From: Gemmatimonadota bacterium
GTDB taxonomy: Bacteria; Gemmatimonadota; Gemmatimonadetes; Longimicrobiales; Gaopeijiaceae
Assembly: GCA_022823365.1 (NCBI GenBank)
Contig: JAJDXG010000006.1
Coordinates: forward strand, 1-55,862
Direction: 5' to 3'
DNA: 55,862 nt
Positions within the stretch are counted from its first letter, which is position 1. Every line of letters begins with the position of its first letter. Both the position numbers and the translations under genes were made by a program. This document shows positions 36,053-45,863 of the stretch, piece after piece. Under the pieces are notes generated by a model. That model saw only the letters and a program-made list of their open reading frames with translations, ran no database searches and had not been told where the DNA came from.

Positions 36053-38572
36053 TCAAACCCCCGACTCCCGGAGTCCTCTCTCCGAGACGAAATCGCGATA
36101 CCGGGCGAATGCGTCGTCGATCTGCTCGCGCGTCAGCCCGAAGTCCGCGATGTCGTACCGGTGACGCTTCTCGGTGCGGCGCCTCTCCGCCTGTTCCGCC
36201 AGCCAGACGTCCATCGCGGTCACGGCCGCGGGCTCGAGCGTCCATCCGAAATAGTCGTAGATGCGGCCCACGACCGCCAGCGGGTCCTGGACCAGATCGT
36301 AGTAGCTGACATCCATCCAGCGGTGCTCGAGCTCCGGGTGCGAGTTCCGAAAGCTCACCGCCCGATCGAGAAGGTGGCTCATCGCGCGCAGCTGCTCGGC
36401 CCCAAGTACCTCCGCCGGGCGCGGCTCGCTGATGTTGGCGCGGATCCGTTCGACCAGGCTGCACCAGGATCCCATGAACTGAACGGGTTCCCGGTGCGTC
36501 TGGATGAAGAGGGCGTCCGGATAGGTCTCAAACAGAGCTTCGAGTTCCCTGAGATGAGTCGGCATCTTGAAAAGCCATTGGCCCTGCATGCCGGGATGGC
36601 TTTGCCTGCGCTGATAGTGGTAGTGCTGCATGACCCGGCGATGGTGCCGGTAGGCCTCCCGCGAGCCGTTTTCCTCCAGCCAGCTATCGTACTGCGGGAT
36701 GTGATATCGGGCTCCGAACACCCTGGCTTTGAACGACAGCCGAAGGATCGGGATATCCTCCTCCGGCTCGTCGGTAGAGATCTGGTGGACCCCGGAAAAG
36801 GAGTCGATGATGCCGGAGGCCTCGAACACGTCGGCGGCCAGCGCGCGCCGAGGATCTGCCGTCGTGCCCGCGACCCTCGCATAGTCGCCGCTGGGGATCA
36901 CCGGTTCCACGTACTCGAAGGCTCGCAGCGCCCAGAATCTGCTGTCCCGGGCCATGAGGCGGTGGAGGTAGGTTGTCCCGGTGCGGTTGATTCCCGCGAT
37001 GAAAACAGGTTGAACGACGTTCTGTCGGCCGATCTCCGGGTACCGCTGCCGTTCGGCGGCCAGCTCGGCGTTGTTGCGCAGCATCCGGCACATGTCGAAG
37101 GTGACGTGACCGATCCGGGTCTCGAGCAAACCCGCTTCCGGTGATTTCAATGCCTCCACAAGCCGCCCCAGTCCTTCGAGCATCCACTCCGGGTAGGTCG
37201 AATCGAAGCACAGGCCGCGATCGTCCGCGTAACGCCTTGCCTGCCTGAGCAGGTGCTCAAGCTTCAGGCGCCGGCGGGGAGTGGGGTGCGGCCATGCCTC
37301 TGGATGTTCCCTGACCCATCGGTTGTGACGAACGTACCTCGTGAGGGGACCGGGCCAATCGATGGTGACCGGACAGTCTTCACGAATCGCGCGGTCGCTC
37401 ACGGGCAAGGAGGTGGCCGAGTCGCTGCCCTGCAACCAGTAGGGGCCGAATTGATCGAACAGTGCCCAGTATCGGGCGAGGGGCGAGGCGGCACCCCGAG
37501 CCTGGCAGGCCCGCTTGAAGGCCTGATAGGAAACCTCCGGATAGTCCAGACCGAGTTCTTCAACGCGAACGGTGGTGTATGACGGGGTTGGATTGCAGCA
37601 GTTGTAGATCGTGGAGCGACGCTCCGGGTTGAACGAGATCTCGGTGCAGATACGGCTCAGTGTGTCGACGGGGTCGCTGTTTGACTGCAACGTGAATCCC
37701 CGTGGAATCATCCCCACATCCACCACCGCCGCGAAGAGGCGCTGGGTGATGTTGGCTGGCTCCGCGTACCCGGTCGAAGCCATGCTCGTCTGGGCCAATC
37801 GGAAGATCCCGACAGGAAGACCGACGACATTGCCGAAGAGGATCGCCTGTTCGGCTACGAGCTTGCTCCATGGATACCCGAGGAGGCCAAGCGGAAACGT
37901 TCGCTTCATGCTCGAGAGGTCCGGCTGCACCTGGTCGCCAATGCGGCTGTCCCGGTACTCGCGCGCAAAGAAGCAGAAGTACTCGGGGAAGATCCCCATC
38001 GTCGAAGCGTAGAAGAGATGCTTGTAGCGCGTATGCAGACACAGATCCAGCACGTTTCGGATGCTGAACGCGTTGACGCGGCGAATGGCGCGGTAGGACG
38101 AGGAGAGACTCAGGGTCGCTGCGAGATGGTATACGGCGTCGATCTCCTCGCAGAGTACGCGAAACCGGGAGTCCGACAGCCCGAAGCGCGGTTCGGCAAC
38201 ATCCCCGGCGTGCACGCGAATCCGTGGAGCGAAGCCGTCGTCCCAGACTTCCGCGTGCTCCATGTTCGCCCTCAGCCGCTCGAAACCCTGCTCGGGACGG
38301 TCGCCGCGCACGATGCAATGCACGGTGAGCCGCGAATCCCGCGAGAGCAGGTCGCGCACCAGGAAACGACCGAGGAAGCCGGTCGCACCGGTGACGAGGA
38401 CGTGGCGGAAGTCGTTGGGCGAAACAGCCTTGGCGAGCGGCGCACGGGTGACCGCCTCGCGGACGAAGCCGCGCAGCGCAGTCAGATCGATTTGACAGTG
38501 GGGCGGCAGGCTGCCCGTCAGCGGCGGTATGCGCCGCCGGGTTGCCGTCGCCGGACCGCCGCCCTGGTTCAA
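36053..38572 (-). CDS. Thioester reductase–sulfotransferase fusion protein
   Basis: 839 residues. Residues about 50-420 form an NAD(P)-dependent thioester-reductase (NRPS/PKS R-domain, SDR) unit with TGATGFLG (61-68), the catalytic Ser/Thr in FYASTMG, and Y233-x3-K237 in GYPWSKLVAEQ. Residues about 450-830 form a sulfotransferase with the PAPS 5'-phosphosulfate loop GINRTGTTYLH (527-537) and the 3'-phosphate region THREPVQFMGSW. It should release an ACP-bound chain as aldehyde or alcohol and sulfate a hydroxyl. Its ATG overlaps the PKS stop as ATGA. I know no characterised protein with exactly this fusion; it could also act as two independent tailoring steps. Confidence 0.88.
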   Translation of the reverse strand: MNQGGGPATATRRRIPPLTGSLPPHCQIDLTALRGFVREAVTRAPLAKAVSPNDFRHVLVTGATGFLGRFLVRDLLSRDSRLTVHCIVRGDRPEQGFERLRANMEHAEVWDDGFAPRIRVHAGDVAEPRFGLSDSRFRVLCEEIDAVYHLAATLSLSSSYRAIRRVNAFSIRNVLDLCLHTRYKHLFYASTMGIFPEYFCFFAREYRDSRIGDQVQPDLSSMKRTFPLGLLGYPWSKLVAEQAILFGNVVGLPVGIFRLAQTSMASTGYAEPANITQRLFAAVVDVGMIPRGFTLQSNSDPVDTLSRICTEISFNPERRSTIYNCCNPTPSYTTVRVEELGLDYPEVSYQAFKRACQARGAASPLARYWALFDQFGPYWLQGSDSATSLPVSDRAIREDCPVTIDWPGPLTRYVRHNRWVREHPEAWPHPTPRRRLKLEHLLRQARRYADDRGLCFDSTYPEWMLEGLGRLVEALKSPEAGLLETRIGHVTFDMCRMLRNNAELAAERQRYPEIGRQNVVQPVFIAGINRTGTTYLHRLMARDSRFWALRAFEYVEPVIPSGDYARVAGTTADPRRALAADVFEASGIIDSFSGVHQISTDEPEEDIPILRLSFKARVFGARYHIPQYDSWLEENGSREAYRHHRRVMQHYHYQRRQSHPGMQGQWLFKMPTHLRELEALFETYPDALFIQTHREPVQFMGSWCSLVERIRANISEPRPAEVLGAEQLRAMSHLLDRAVSFRNSHPELEHRWMDVSYYDLVQDPLAVVGRIYDYFGWTLEPAAVTAMDVWLAEQAERRRTEKRHRYDIADFGLTREQIDDAFARYRDFVSERGLRESGV

Positions 38573-41500
38573 CGGCTGCTGGCGGGCACCACTCCCGCTC
38601 CGCCGGCTGTCTGTGAAGCTCCTCTCCCACCGGCCGATGGCATTCCGGAACCGGCCATCCGGCCGCCGTCGACCGTTGCGCGCTCACCGTTGGGGAAGTG
38701 ATCCTCGGGCTGGTTCGCGAAGGGTGAGCGGCGCCTGCGCACCCGCTGCCGGAACTCATCGCCAGCACCCGCTCCTTCATCTCCCCCGCCTGCGATCTCT
38801 TCCTCGGCGTCCGAGTCGGCTCCGTGCACGATGGCGTGCGCGAGGGAGAGCGCTGACGCCGTGGTCATAAGCTCGAGCGCACTGACCTGGTGGTTGAACT
38901 GCGTCTGAACGAACGCGCCCAGTTCGGCGACCGAGATCGAGGTGAGCCCGAAGCTCGAGAGCGGTTCGGAGACATCGCCCTCGTCGTGACCGCACAACTC
39001 CGCGACCTTGGCGGAGATCTGCGCCATGACACCCTCAACGGTCAACTCGCCGCCGGCGTCCACCTGGAACGCCGCCTGATTGGACAACAGGCGTCCGTTG
39101 CGCATGTAATCGGGAGAACGGACCGTCCACGGAGGGGCCGCGAACAGTGCGGTCACGAGATGATCGTGGTCCGCCATGGTGCGCATGGCGTAGTCGAGGT
39201 TCGCGATCGCGAAGTTGGCGCTGACGGTGGTCATGCCGGCAGCCCGCATCATGCGCATGACGTGGAGGCTCCGAGCGGCCATCCCGACCTCGGTCACCGG
39301 GCCCAGATTGTACGAAAAACCCGGGAGGCCGCGCCTGCGTCGCCACGCAGCCAGCCCGTCGAGGAAGCCGCTGGCGCCGCTGTAGTTGACCTGTCCCAGG
39401 TTTCCGAAGGTCGATGCGATCGAGGAGAACAGCACGAAGTAGTCGAGATCCCGGTCGATGGTGGCGTGATGAAGGTTGAGCGCGCCCATGGCCTTGGGCG
39501 CGAACACCCTGGCCAACGAATCGGGCGACGTGTCCAGGAAAGACCGGTCCTCCAGCGTTCCGGCGAGGTGGAACACGCCCTTGAGGGGTCGCTCGAGGCC
39601 CGCGATACAGCGGTTGACATCCGCCGCGTTCCTCACGTCCCCCGGTACGATGTCGATCTCGTAGTCGTGGGCCATCTTGGACAGCGTCGTGATCTGGCGG
39701 ATCCACTCGACGTCGCGGCGCCGCGCGGGGTCACGGTCCATCAGGGTCAGATGGCGCGCACCGGCAGCGATCAGGTAGGGCACGAAGCGCAGGCCGAAGC
39801 CACCCAGGCCGCCAGTGACCAGATAGGTCGCGTCCGGATCCAGGAAGGGACGGGTGTCCGCGATGCCGAATCCCCGGTCCGCGGGATCGGCCGGAGCCTG
39901 AAGAACCAGCTTGCCCTGGTGCTGTCCGGTCGTCATCAGGCGAAGCGCCTTCGCGTAGTCGCGGTATGGAAAAACCGTCAGCGCTGGGGGCGCGACCGCC
40001 CCTTCGTCCATGAGGTCGATGCAGGCCTGGGAGAGAACGTGCGACAGTACCGGGTCGTCGAGCATCAGACGGTCCACATCGATCGCGGCAAAGCGCAGAT
40101 TCTTGCGGAAGACGCGCATGCTGAGAGAGTTGTCGGTGTAGATGTCGACCTTTCCGATCTCGCAGTGCCACCCGGAAGGACGCAGCGACTCGAGGCAGAG
40201 CGCGATGTGGTGGCCGGCGAGAGAATTCAATACGACATCGACGCCCTCGCCGCCCGTCGCCTGCATGAGATCGTCGTACCACTGGTGGCTGTGCGAATCG
40301 AACGCTCCGCGCACGCCCATCTCGAGCAGCCGGGCACGTTTGCTGTCGTTGCCGGCCGTCGCGAAAACCTCCGCCCCGACGTGCCTGGCCAGCGCGATGG
40401 CAGCCTGTCCGACACCTCCCATCGCCGAGTGAATGAGGACTCGCTGGCCCTTTCTCAGACGTGCGAGATGAATCAGCGAATAGTATGCGGTCACGTAGAC
40501 GGAGAGCGCCGAGGCGGCCTCTTCCATGCTCAGCCCGGCTGGCTTCCGGAATGCGAGGTGCTCGTTTACCACCACGCGGTTCGCGATGCAGCCGCCCACC
40601 GTAAGCGCCACCTCATCCCCGACCTTCAGGCGCGCGACCCCGGAGCCAGCGCGCCGAACCACCCCGCTGGCCTCGATGCCGACCTCACGCCCCAGCGCCG
40701 AGCGCTCGTAGGCCATGGCCGGCAGGAGCCCAAGCGTGACCATGACGTCGCGAAAGTTGAGCGCGGCCGCGCCGACCTCGACTTCCACATCCGACGGCCC
40801 CAGCCGCGGAAGCTCGTATGTGGTCATCCGGAGCCCGCTCACCTGGCCGGGATTGTCCAGGCGAAGCCGATAGGGCGGTTCCTCACCATCGGGCACGAGC
40901 GGCGAGCGCTGCCGGACGCTGACGATGCGCGGAACCCATGGGCGCGCCTCTCTGATGGCCAGTTCGCGCTCGCGCAGATCGCAGCGGCTGAGACGGGCCA
41001 GGACCTCCAGGTCATCCTTCGAGCCGATGTCCACAAGCCTGAAGTCGATCCGCGTGTCCTCGGCGAGGAGTTCCAGGGCGATGCTGCGCACCGCCCCCCA
41101 GAGCGCGCTGCCGCGCGGATCGTCCACGTCGCAGACGGCGCCGCGCGTCACCACCGTCAGGCGGCAGTCACGGGTCGCGCTCTCCAGCCGGAACGGCGCC
41201 AGGGCCTGAAGAAACGCCACGAACTCCCAGATGGCGCGCTCGCCCGTGGGGTCTATCGGATCCGTACCGACAAAGAAGTCGATCGCTTCCAGATCGGCCG
41301 CTCCCGGCGATTCGTCCAGCCAACTGAAATCGGTTGTCTGGATGGTCGACCAGGGGACGTGGTCAACCGCCGGCGAGTCGAGGAGGTCGAGCCAGTTCGC
41401 CACCAGGCTGCCCGGTTCGCCGATCACCCAGCGGGAGCCCGGAGTGGCGGCTGCTCGTCTGGCTTCGGGCTCGTCCGCAGTCTCACCCTCGCCACCGGCG

Positions 41501-44500
41501 CCGCTTCCCCCGGTCGCGTCGAAGAGGTCGGGGGGGGCCTGCAGCAACGTCGCGCGTGACCCTGCGTGGATCGTAGACCAGCCGGCGCCGGCTTCGACTG
41601 CATCCCCTTCGCCATGGCGGACGAGCGCCAGACCGCCGCCGACCACGAGCCGATGAACGAGCGCCCACTGCTCGGGCCCATAACCGCAGGCTTCCTCATG
41701 CAGGAGCACGAGCTCGGCGGCGGCGGGTCGCAACAGCCCTGAATCCATTTCGAGTTCGCGGGCCCCGGTGGAACACGCATCGAGCGAGTCGAACCGAATC
41801 GCGGCGTCCTGGTGGTTGAAGGCGTCGTGGAGCGCGCGGGTGTGCTCCTCGTCCGCGCCGAGGATCCAATACTCGGTCTGGGCGTCCTGGTCCGACAAGC
41901 GTGACAGACACCGGTTCAGAATCGCCTCGGTGGGCTCACGCCGGCCCGCGATCTCGATCACGCGGCAGGCGTACCGGTGGCCGAAGGCACCCTCTTCAAG
42001 CGCCGCAATCAGCGCGGCGGGATCGACTTCGCCCTCCCGGACCGCGTCCTCGACCGGCGCCGCCGGCGACACGAACTTGGGTTGCCAGCGAATCAGGTGC
42101 TTGCTGTCCGGGACATCGCTCCAGCGGGGGTTGCTGTTGAAGGAGTGGTATTCTCCGATGTGGGCGATCAACTGTCCGGTGGCGTGATCGTAGAAGCTGA
42201 GGCGGCCGATATAGAGCTCGCCGAGCGGTTTGTTGTACTGGCCGCGCTCATCCACGTCGAACCAGTCCCCGGTGTCGACCAGGAAGCAGCTGATGCGCGG
42301 CCCCGTCGGGGGGCGCAGGAAGGTGATGTCACAAGCCCGCTGCGGCATCGAAAAGAAATCCGGCAGCCGCATCAGGTAGCGCAGGAAGATCTGCAGCCCG
42401 CCGTCGGTCAACGGGGGATACAGCAGATAGCCTTCCTCCCGGCCGGAGGCCCACAGTTCGCCGTCCACTTCGATATCCAGTAGGAGGTCCGTCGAACCGG
42501 AGTCCATGTCGATCTGGCGGACGCTGCGGAATTCGGGCCCGAACTCGAAGGCATCGCCCACGACCGCTTCGATGTGGTCGTAGAACTCCTCGCCCGTCGC
42601 GAGGGGTTGGGGATCGAAGTCGGAAGCCAGAACATCGTCGAGCGTCGGGAGGGTGTCGATGGCGTAGTCTTCGTCCACCCGGCGCACCCTGCCACGGCAG
42701 TGCAGGGTGCCCTCGTCGTCGTTCTCGAAGGAACGCGTGGAGATGGTGAAGGTGAACTGGTCGGGAGCATTCGGAACCGGGAACAGGGCCGTCTGTAGCC
42801 GCACCGGCGTCTTTCCGACGGGCGTATGCTGCAGGAACTCGATCTCATCGATGTGGACGGGATCCCCGGCGAACGCCTGCAGCAGCAACTCGATGTAGCC
42901 GGCGGCGGGAATGATCGGCGCCCGGTGGACGCGATGGTCGGTCAGCCAGGGGAAGTCGCTTTCGGATAGCCGCGACTCGAACAGAATGTGGTCGCAGGCG
43001 ACCCGGTGCCCGACGAGCGGGCCGTGCGAGTACTCTCCGCGCTGGACGAACATCTCGTCGTCGACCAGATCGTCGTGGTTCGTCGTCTGTTCCTGCGGGT
43101 GTCCGGGGAGGAGGTGGGCGATGGGCTCCGGCTTCGGGTACTGGGACGCGAAGTCCAGCTCGACGCCGGCGCGGTACAGCGCCCCCAGCGTCCCCTGGAA
43201 GCCGAGGCACACGTCCTGGCCCTTCATGAGTGTGGGGATGCAGGCCGGAACGGACGCGCCGCCCTCCAGGCACTGCCGGATGAGCGGCTGCAGAGGGCCG
43301 TGCGGCGCGATCTCCAGGACGGCGTCGGGTCGGTGATCCCGTTTCACCGTCTCCACCGCGGCCGCGAAGCGAACCGGCTCCCGGATGTTGGACCACCAGT
43401 ATGCGGCATCCAGACGGTGCTCCGCATCGCCGGTGACCGACGACACCATGGGAACATCGGCTTCGAAGGCGCATTCATTCAGGAAGGACAGCGAAGCGAT
43501 GACATCGCCGTGCAGCGGATCCATGGCCGTGGAGTGGAACGCGATGTTCCCGGGGATCAGGCGATTCTGAAGGTCGCGGCGGTCCAGCTCCGCCATGACG
43601 GGCTTCAGCGCGGACTCCTTGCCGCATATTACCGTGTTGGCGGGCGAATTCTCGCAGGCGATCTCAACCCGGGCGGGTCGGTGGTTTCCGGACTGGAATG
43701 AAACGCCGAGCTCGCTCAGCACGTCCTCCACGCCCGGGCGGTCGAGGCCGATCGCCAGCATGCGTCCGGAGCCGGCCACCCGTTGCTGCAAAGTCGCGCG
43801 GTGGTAGACCAGACGCGTAGCCTCGGCAAGCGAAAGCGCCCCGCAGGCGTAGGCGGCGGCTACCTCGCCGGAGCTGTGTCCGACAACGCAAGCCGGCTGT
43901 ACGCCCCAGGTGGAGAGCAGTTCCACCAGTGCGCACTGAATCATGAAGATCGAGGGCTGCGCCAGGCGGACTTCGTTCAATTCCTCCTGGCTCGCCTTGA
44001 AGCAGGCCTCCCGCAGCGACACTTCCGAATGCTTGCGCCACTCCTCCTCGATGGCGTCGACCACACGGCGGAAGACCGGGTCGGCGTCGTAGAGCGCCCG
44101 CCCGCATCCCGCCCATTGCGTACCCTGCCCGGAGAACACCATGGCCACACGGCGCTCGCCCTCCTCGATGGTGGACACCGGAGACGGCTCTTCCGCGAAC
44201 GCGTCCAGCACCTCGGCGAGGTTGGCCCGGTCTCGCACGGCGAACGCAGCTCTCACCGCAAACTGGCTGCGGCGCCGACCGAGATTGCCCGCCAGCGTGT
44301 AGAGGTCGACCTCGCGCTCGTCGAGAACCTTCCGCAGGCTCCGTGCACTCTCCACCAGAGCGTTCGTGGTGCGCGCGGACATCGGTATCATGTACCCGGC
44401 GTCGGGGGCCAACGGTACCGACCACACACTGGGTCGCTGCGGGCGGTACTCCCTCACTACGCAGTGCCCGTTGGCGCCGCCGAACCCGAAGGAGTTGATC

Positions 44501-45768
44501 CCGACCACGACCGGTTGGTCGGGAAAGGGCTCGCAGGCGGTCTGCACCTGCATCGGGCAGCTGTCGAAGTCGATCTCGAGGTTCGGCGCCAGGAAATTCT
44601 TCGAAATCGGGGCATAGGTACGGTGCTGCATCATCAGGATGACCTTGAGAAGCGCGGCGCTGAACGCCGCCGCTTCCAGGTGCCCCACGTTGCTCTTCAC
44701 ACTTGCTACGCGTAGCGGGACCTCGCGCTCGACGCCCCCGAACGCCTCGGCGATCGCGTTGCCCTCGATGCGGTCGCCGACAACGGTGCCGGTCGCGTGC
44801 GCTTCGATATAGTCGAAATCCTCCGGTCCCAGGCCCGCTCGCCGGCAGGCCGTGCGCATCAGTTCGACCTGCGAGTGGCGGGTCGGCGCGGTGATATAGC
44901 GCCCCTGGGCCAGACCCACCGCGTCGTCTGCCGTCCCTGCGGTGTTGACCGCCGTGGCCTCGATCACCGCAAAGATGTGGTCCCCATCCCTTTCGGCCGC
45001 TTCCAGTGGCTTGATCGCGAAGACGAATGCCCCTTCCGCGCGCACATATCCGTTGGCGTCGGCATCGAAGGAATGACACCTGCCGTCCGGACTGATCACG
45101 CCCAGGGCATTGAACGAAGCGCTGCACCGGGCCGAACCAAGGTAGGTGGCGGCCCCGACCAATGCCTGATCACAGTCGCCCTGCCGTATCGCGTTCACCG
45201 CCGTGTGCAGTGCGGTGAGGGACGCCGAGCAGGCCGTGGAGCACGCGACCGACGGCCCCATGAGGTTGAGGTGGTAGGATATGCGGTTCGCCAGCATCGA
45301 GGCGTCGATGCTGAGGATGGAGAACTCGTTGGTGCCGTAGAGCGCCCGCCAGTTGGCCGTGGACGCGACCTGGGCGCCGATGAAGACGCCGGTCGCGCTG
45401 TTGCGCAGCGCGTTCAGATCCCACCCGGCGTGCTCGCAGCTCTCCCATGAGCAGCCGAGCAGCATCCGGATCTGCGGATCCATGTAGGCCATCTCATTGC
45501 GCGAGACCCCGAAGAGGCTGGGATCCATCCGCTGCTCCCCGTCGTCGCGTATCAGACCCTCGTACGCGCTCCCGAACCGTCCCGGGCCCGAGAATCCGCC
45601 GATCGGCTGATAGCCCCGGCCGTAGCGGTCGATGACCGGCTCCCGAACGATCTCGCGCCTGCTCAGGAGATCCCAGAAGTCGTCATCGGTGCGGATACCC
45701 CCCGGCATCCGGTAGGCGTATCCGACGATGGCGACGGGTTCTCTCGACCTGTCACTGCCTGAGTTCAT
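38569..45768 (-). CDS. Type I polyketide/fatty-acid synthase, KS-AT-DH-(degenerate MT)-ER-KR-ACP
   Basis: 2399 residues from the ATG at 45768 (GGGAG upstream); an extension to 45864 is possible. KS 10-440: C180 in CSTACSASL, H324 in EAHATGT, H363 in KSNVGHLEA. AT 545-850: S632 in GHSSGEV, and IAFH at 742-745, which favours malonyl-CoA. DH 905-1210: H945 and D1122. Degenerate methyltransferase about 1225-1400. ER 1640-1955 with the NADPH loop SAMGGVGQAA. KR 1980-2200 with TGGLGGFG and Y2129. ACP about 2245-2315 with phosphopantetheine Ser2277 in GLTSIS. A low-complexity tail follows. Full reductive loop implies a saturated, possibly iteratively built alkyl chain. No thioesterase; the next gene supplies reductive release. 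Confidence 0.95.
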   Translation of the reverse strand: MNSGSDRSREPVAIVGYAYRMPGGIRTDDDFWDLLSRREIVREPVIDRYGRGYQPIGGFSGPGRFGSAYEGLIRDDGEQRMDPSLFGVSRNEMAYMDPQIRMLLGCSWESCEHAGWDLNALRNSATGVFIGAQVASTANWRALYGTNEFSILSIDASMLANRISYHLNLMGPSVACSTACSASLTALHTAVNAIRQGDCDQALVGAATYLGSARCSASFNALGVISPDGRCHSFDADANGYVRAEGAFVFAIKPLEAAERDGDHIFAVIEATAVNTAGTADDAVGLAQGRYITAPTRHSQVELMRTACRRAGLGPEDFDYIEAHATGTVVGDRIEGNAIAEAFGGVEREVPLRVASVKSNVGHLEAAAFSAALLKVILMMQHRTYAPISKNFLAPNLEIDFDSCPMQVQTACEPFPDQPVVVGINSFGFGGANGHCVVREYRPQRPSVWSVPLAPDAGYMIPMSARTTNALVESARSLRKVLDEREVDLYTLAGNLGRRRSQFAVRAAFAVRDRANLAEVLDAFAEEPSPVSTIEEGERRVAMVFSGQGTQWAGCGRALYDADPVFRRVVDAIEEEWRKHSEVSLREACFKASQEELNEVRLAQPSIFMIQCALVELLSTWGVQPACVVGHSSGEVAAAYACGALSLAEATRLVYHRATLQQRVAGSGRMLAIGLDRPGVEDVLSELGVSFQSGNHRPARVEIACENSPANTVICGKESALKPVMAELDRRDLQNRLIPGNIAFHSTAMDPLHGDVIASLSFLNECAFEADVPMVSSVTGDAEHRLDAAYWWSNIREPVRFAAAVETVKRDHRPDAVLEIAPHGPLQPLIRQCLEGGASVPACIPTLMKGQDVCLGFQGTLGALYRAGVELDFASQYPKPEPIAHLLPGHPQEQTTNHDDLVDDEMFVQRGEYSHGPLVGHRVACDHILFESRLSESDFPWLTDHRVHRAPIIPAAGYIELLLQAFAGDPVHIDEIEFLQHTPVGKTPVRLQTALFPVPNAPDQFTFTISTRSFENDDEGTLHCRGRVRRVDEDYAIDTLPTLDDVLASDFDPQPLATGEEFYDHIEAVVGDAFEFGPEFRSVRQIDMDSGSTDLLLDIEVDGELWASGREEGYLLYPPLTDGGLQIFLRYLMRLPDFFSMPQRACDITFLRPPTGPRISCFLVDTGDWFDVDERGQYNKPLGELYIGRLSFYDHATGQLIAHIGEYHSFNSNPRWSDVPDSKHLIRWQPKFVSPAAPVEDAVREGEVDPAALIAALEEGAFGHRYACRVIEIAGRREPTEAILNRCLSRLSDQDAQTEYWILGADEEHTRALHDAFNHQDAAIRFDSLDACSTGARELEMDSGLLRPAAAELVLLHEEACGYGPEQWALVHRLVVGGGLALVRHGEGDAVEAGAGWSTIHAGSRATLLQAPPDLFDATGGSGAGGEGETADEPEARRAAATPGSRWVIGEPGSLVANWLDLLDSPAVDHVPWSTIQTTDFSWLDESPGAADLEAIDFFVGTDPIDPTGERAIWEFVAFLQALAPFRLESATRDCRLTVVTRGAVCDVDDPRGSALWGAVRSIALELLAEDTRIDFRLVDIGSKDDLEVLARLSRCDLRERELAIREARPWVPRIVSVRQRSPLVPDGEEPPYRLRLDNPGQVSGLRMTTYELPRLGPSDVEVEVGAAALNFRDVMVTLGLLPAMAYERSALGREVGIEASGVVRRAGSGVARLKVGDEVALTVGGCIANRVVVNEHLAFRKPAGLSMEEAASALSVYVTAYYSLIHLARLRKGQRVLIHSAMGGVGQAAIALARHVGAEVFATAGNDSKRARLLEMGVRGAFDSHSHQWYDDLMQATGGEGVDVVLNSLAGHHIALCLESLRPSGWHCEIGKVDIYTDNSLSMRVFRKNLRFAAIDVDRLMLDDPVLSHVLSQACIDLMDEGAVAPPALTVFPYRDYAKALRLMTTGQHQGKLVLQAPADPADRGFGIADTRPFLDPDATYLVTGGLGGFGLRFVPYLIAAGARHLTLMDRDPARRRDVEWIRQITTLSKMAHDYEIDIVPGDVRNAADVNRCIAGLERPLKGVFHLAGTLEDRSFLDTSPDSLARVFAPKAMGALNLHHATIDRDLDYFVLFSSIASTFGNLGQVNYSGASGFLDGLAAWRRRRGLPGFSYNLGPVTEVGMAARSLHVMRMMRAAGMTTVSANFAIANLDYAMRTMADHDHLVTALFAAPPWTVRSPDYMRNGRLLSNQAAFQVDAGGELTVEGVMAQISAKVAELCGHDEGDVSEPLSSFGLTSISVAELGAFVQTQFNHQVSALELMTTASALSLAHAIVHGADSDAEEEIAGGGDEGAGAGDEFRQRVRRRRSPFANQPEDHFPNGERATVDGGRMAGSGMPSAGGRGASQTAGGAGVVPASSR

Positions 45769-45863
45769 TGTGGCTCCCGCCGCTCGCGATTCCCTGTACC
45801 TGTCGCTGGCCGCCGCGCGTGGCTTGATCTCTTCGCGGTCGCCCGTCGCTGCCATCCACGGCA

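Noticed and set aside
38890-41559. 889-codon open frame on the plus strand, antisense to the PKS
   Set aside because: It is the complement of well-defined ER, KR and ACP coding sequence and shows no domain; high GC keeps antisense frames open.
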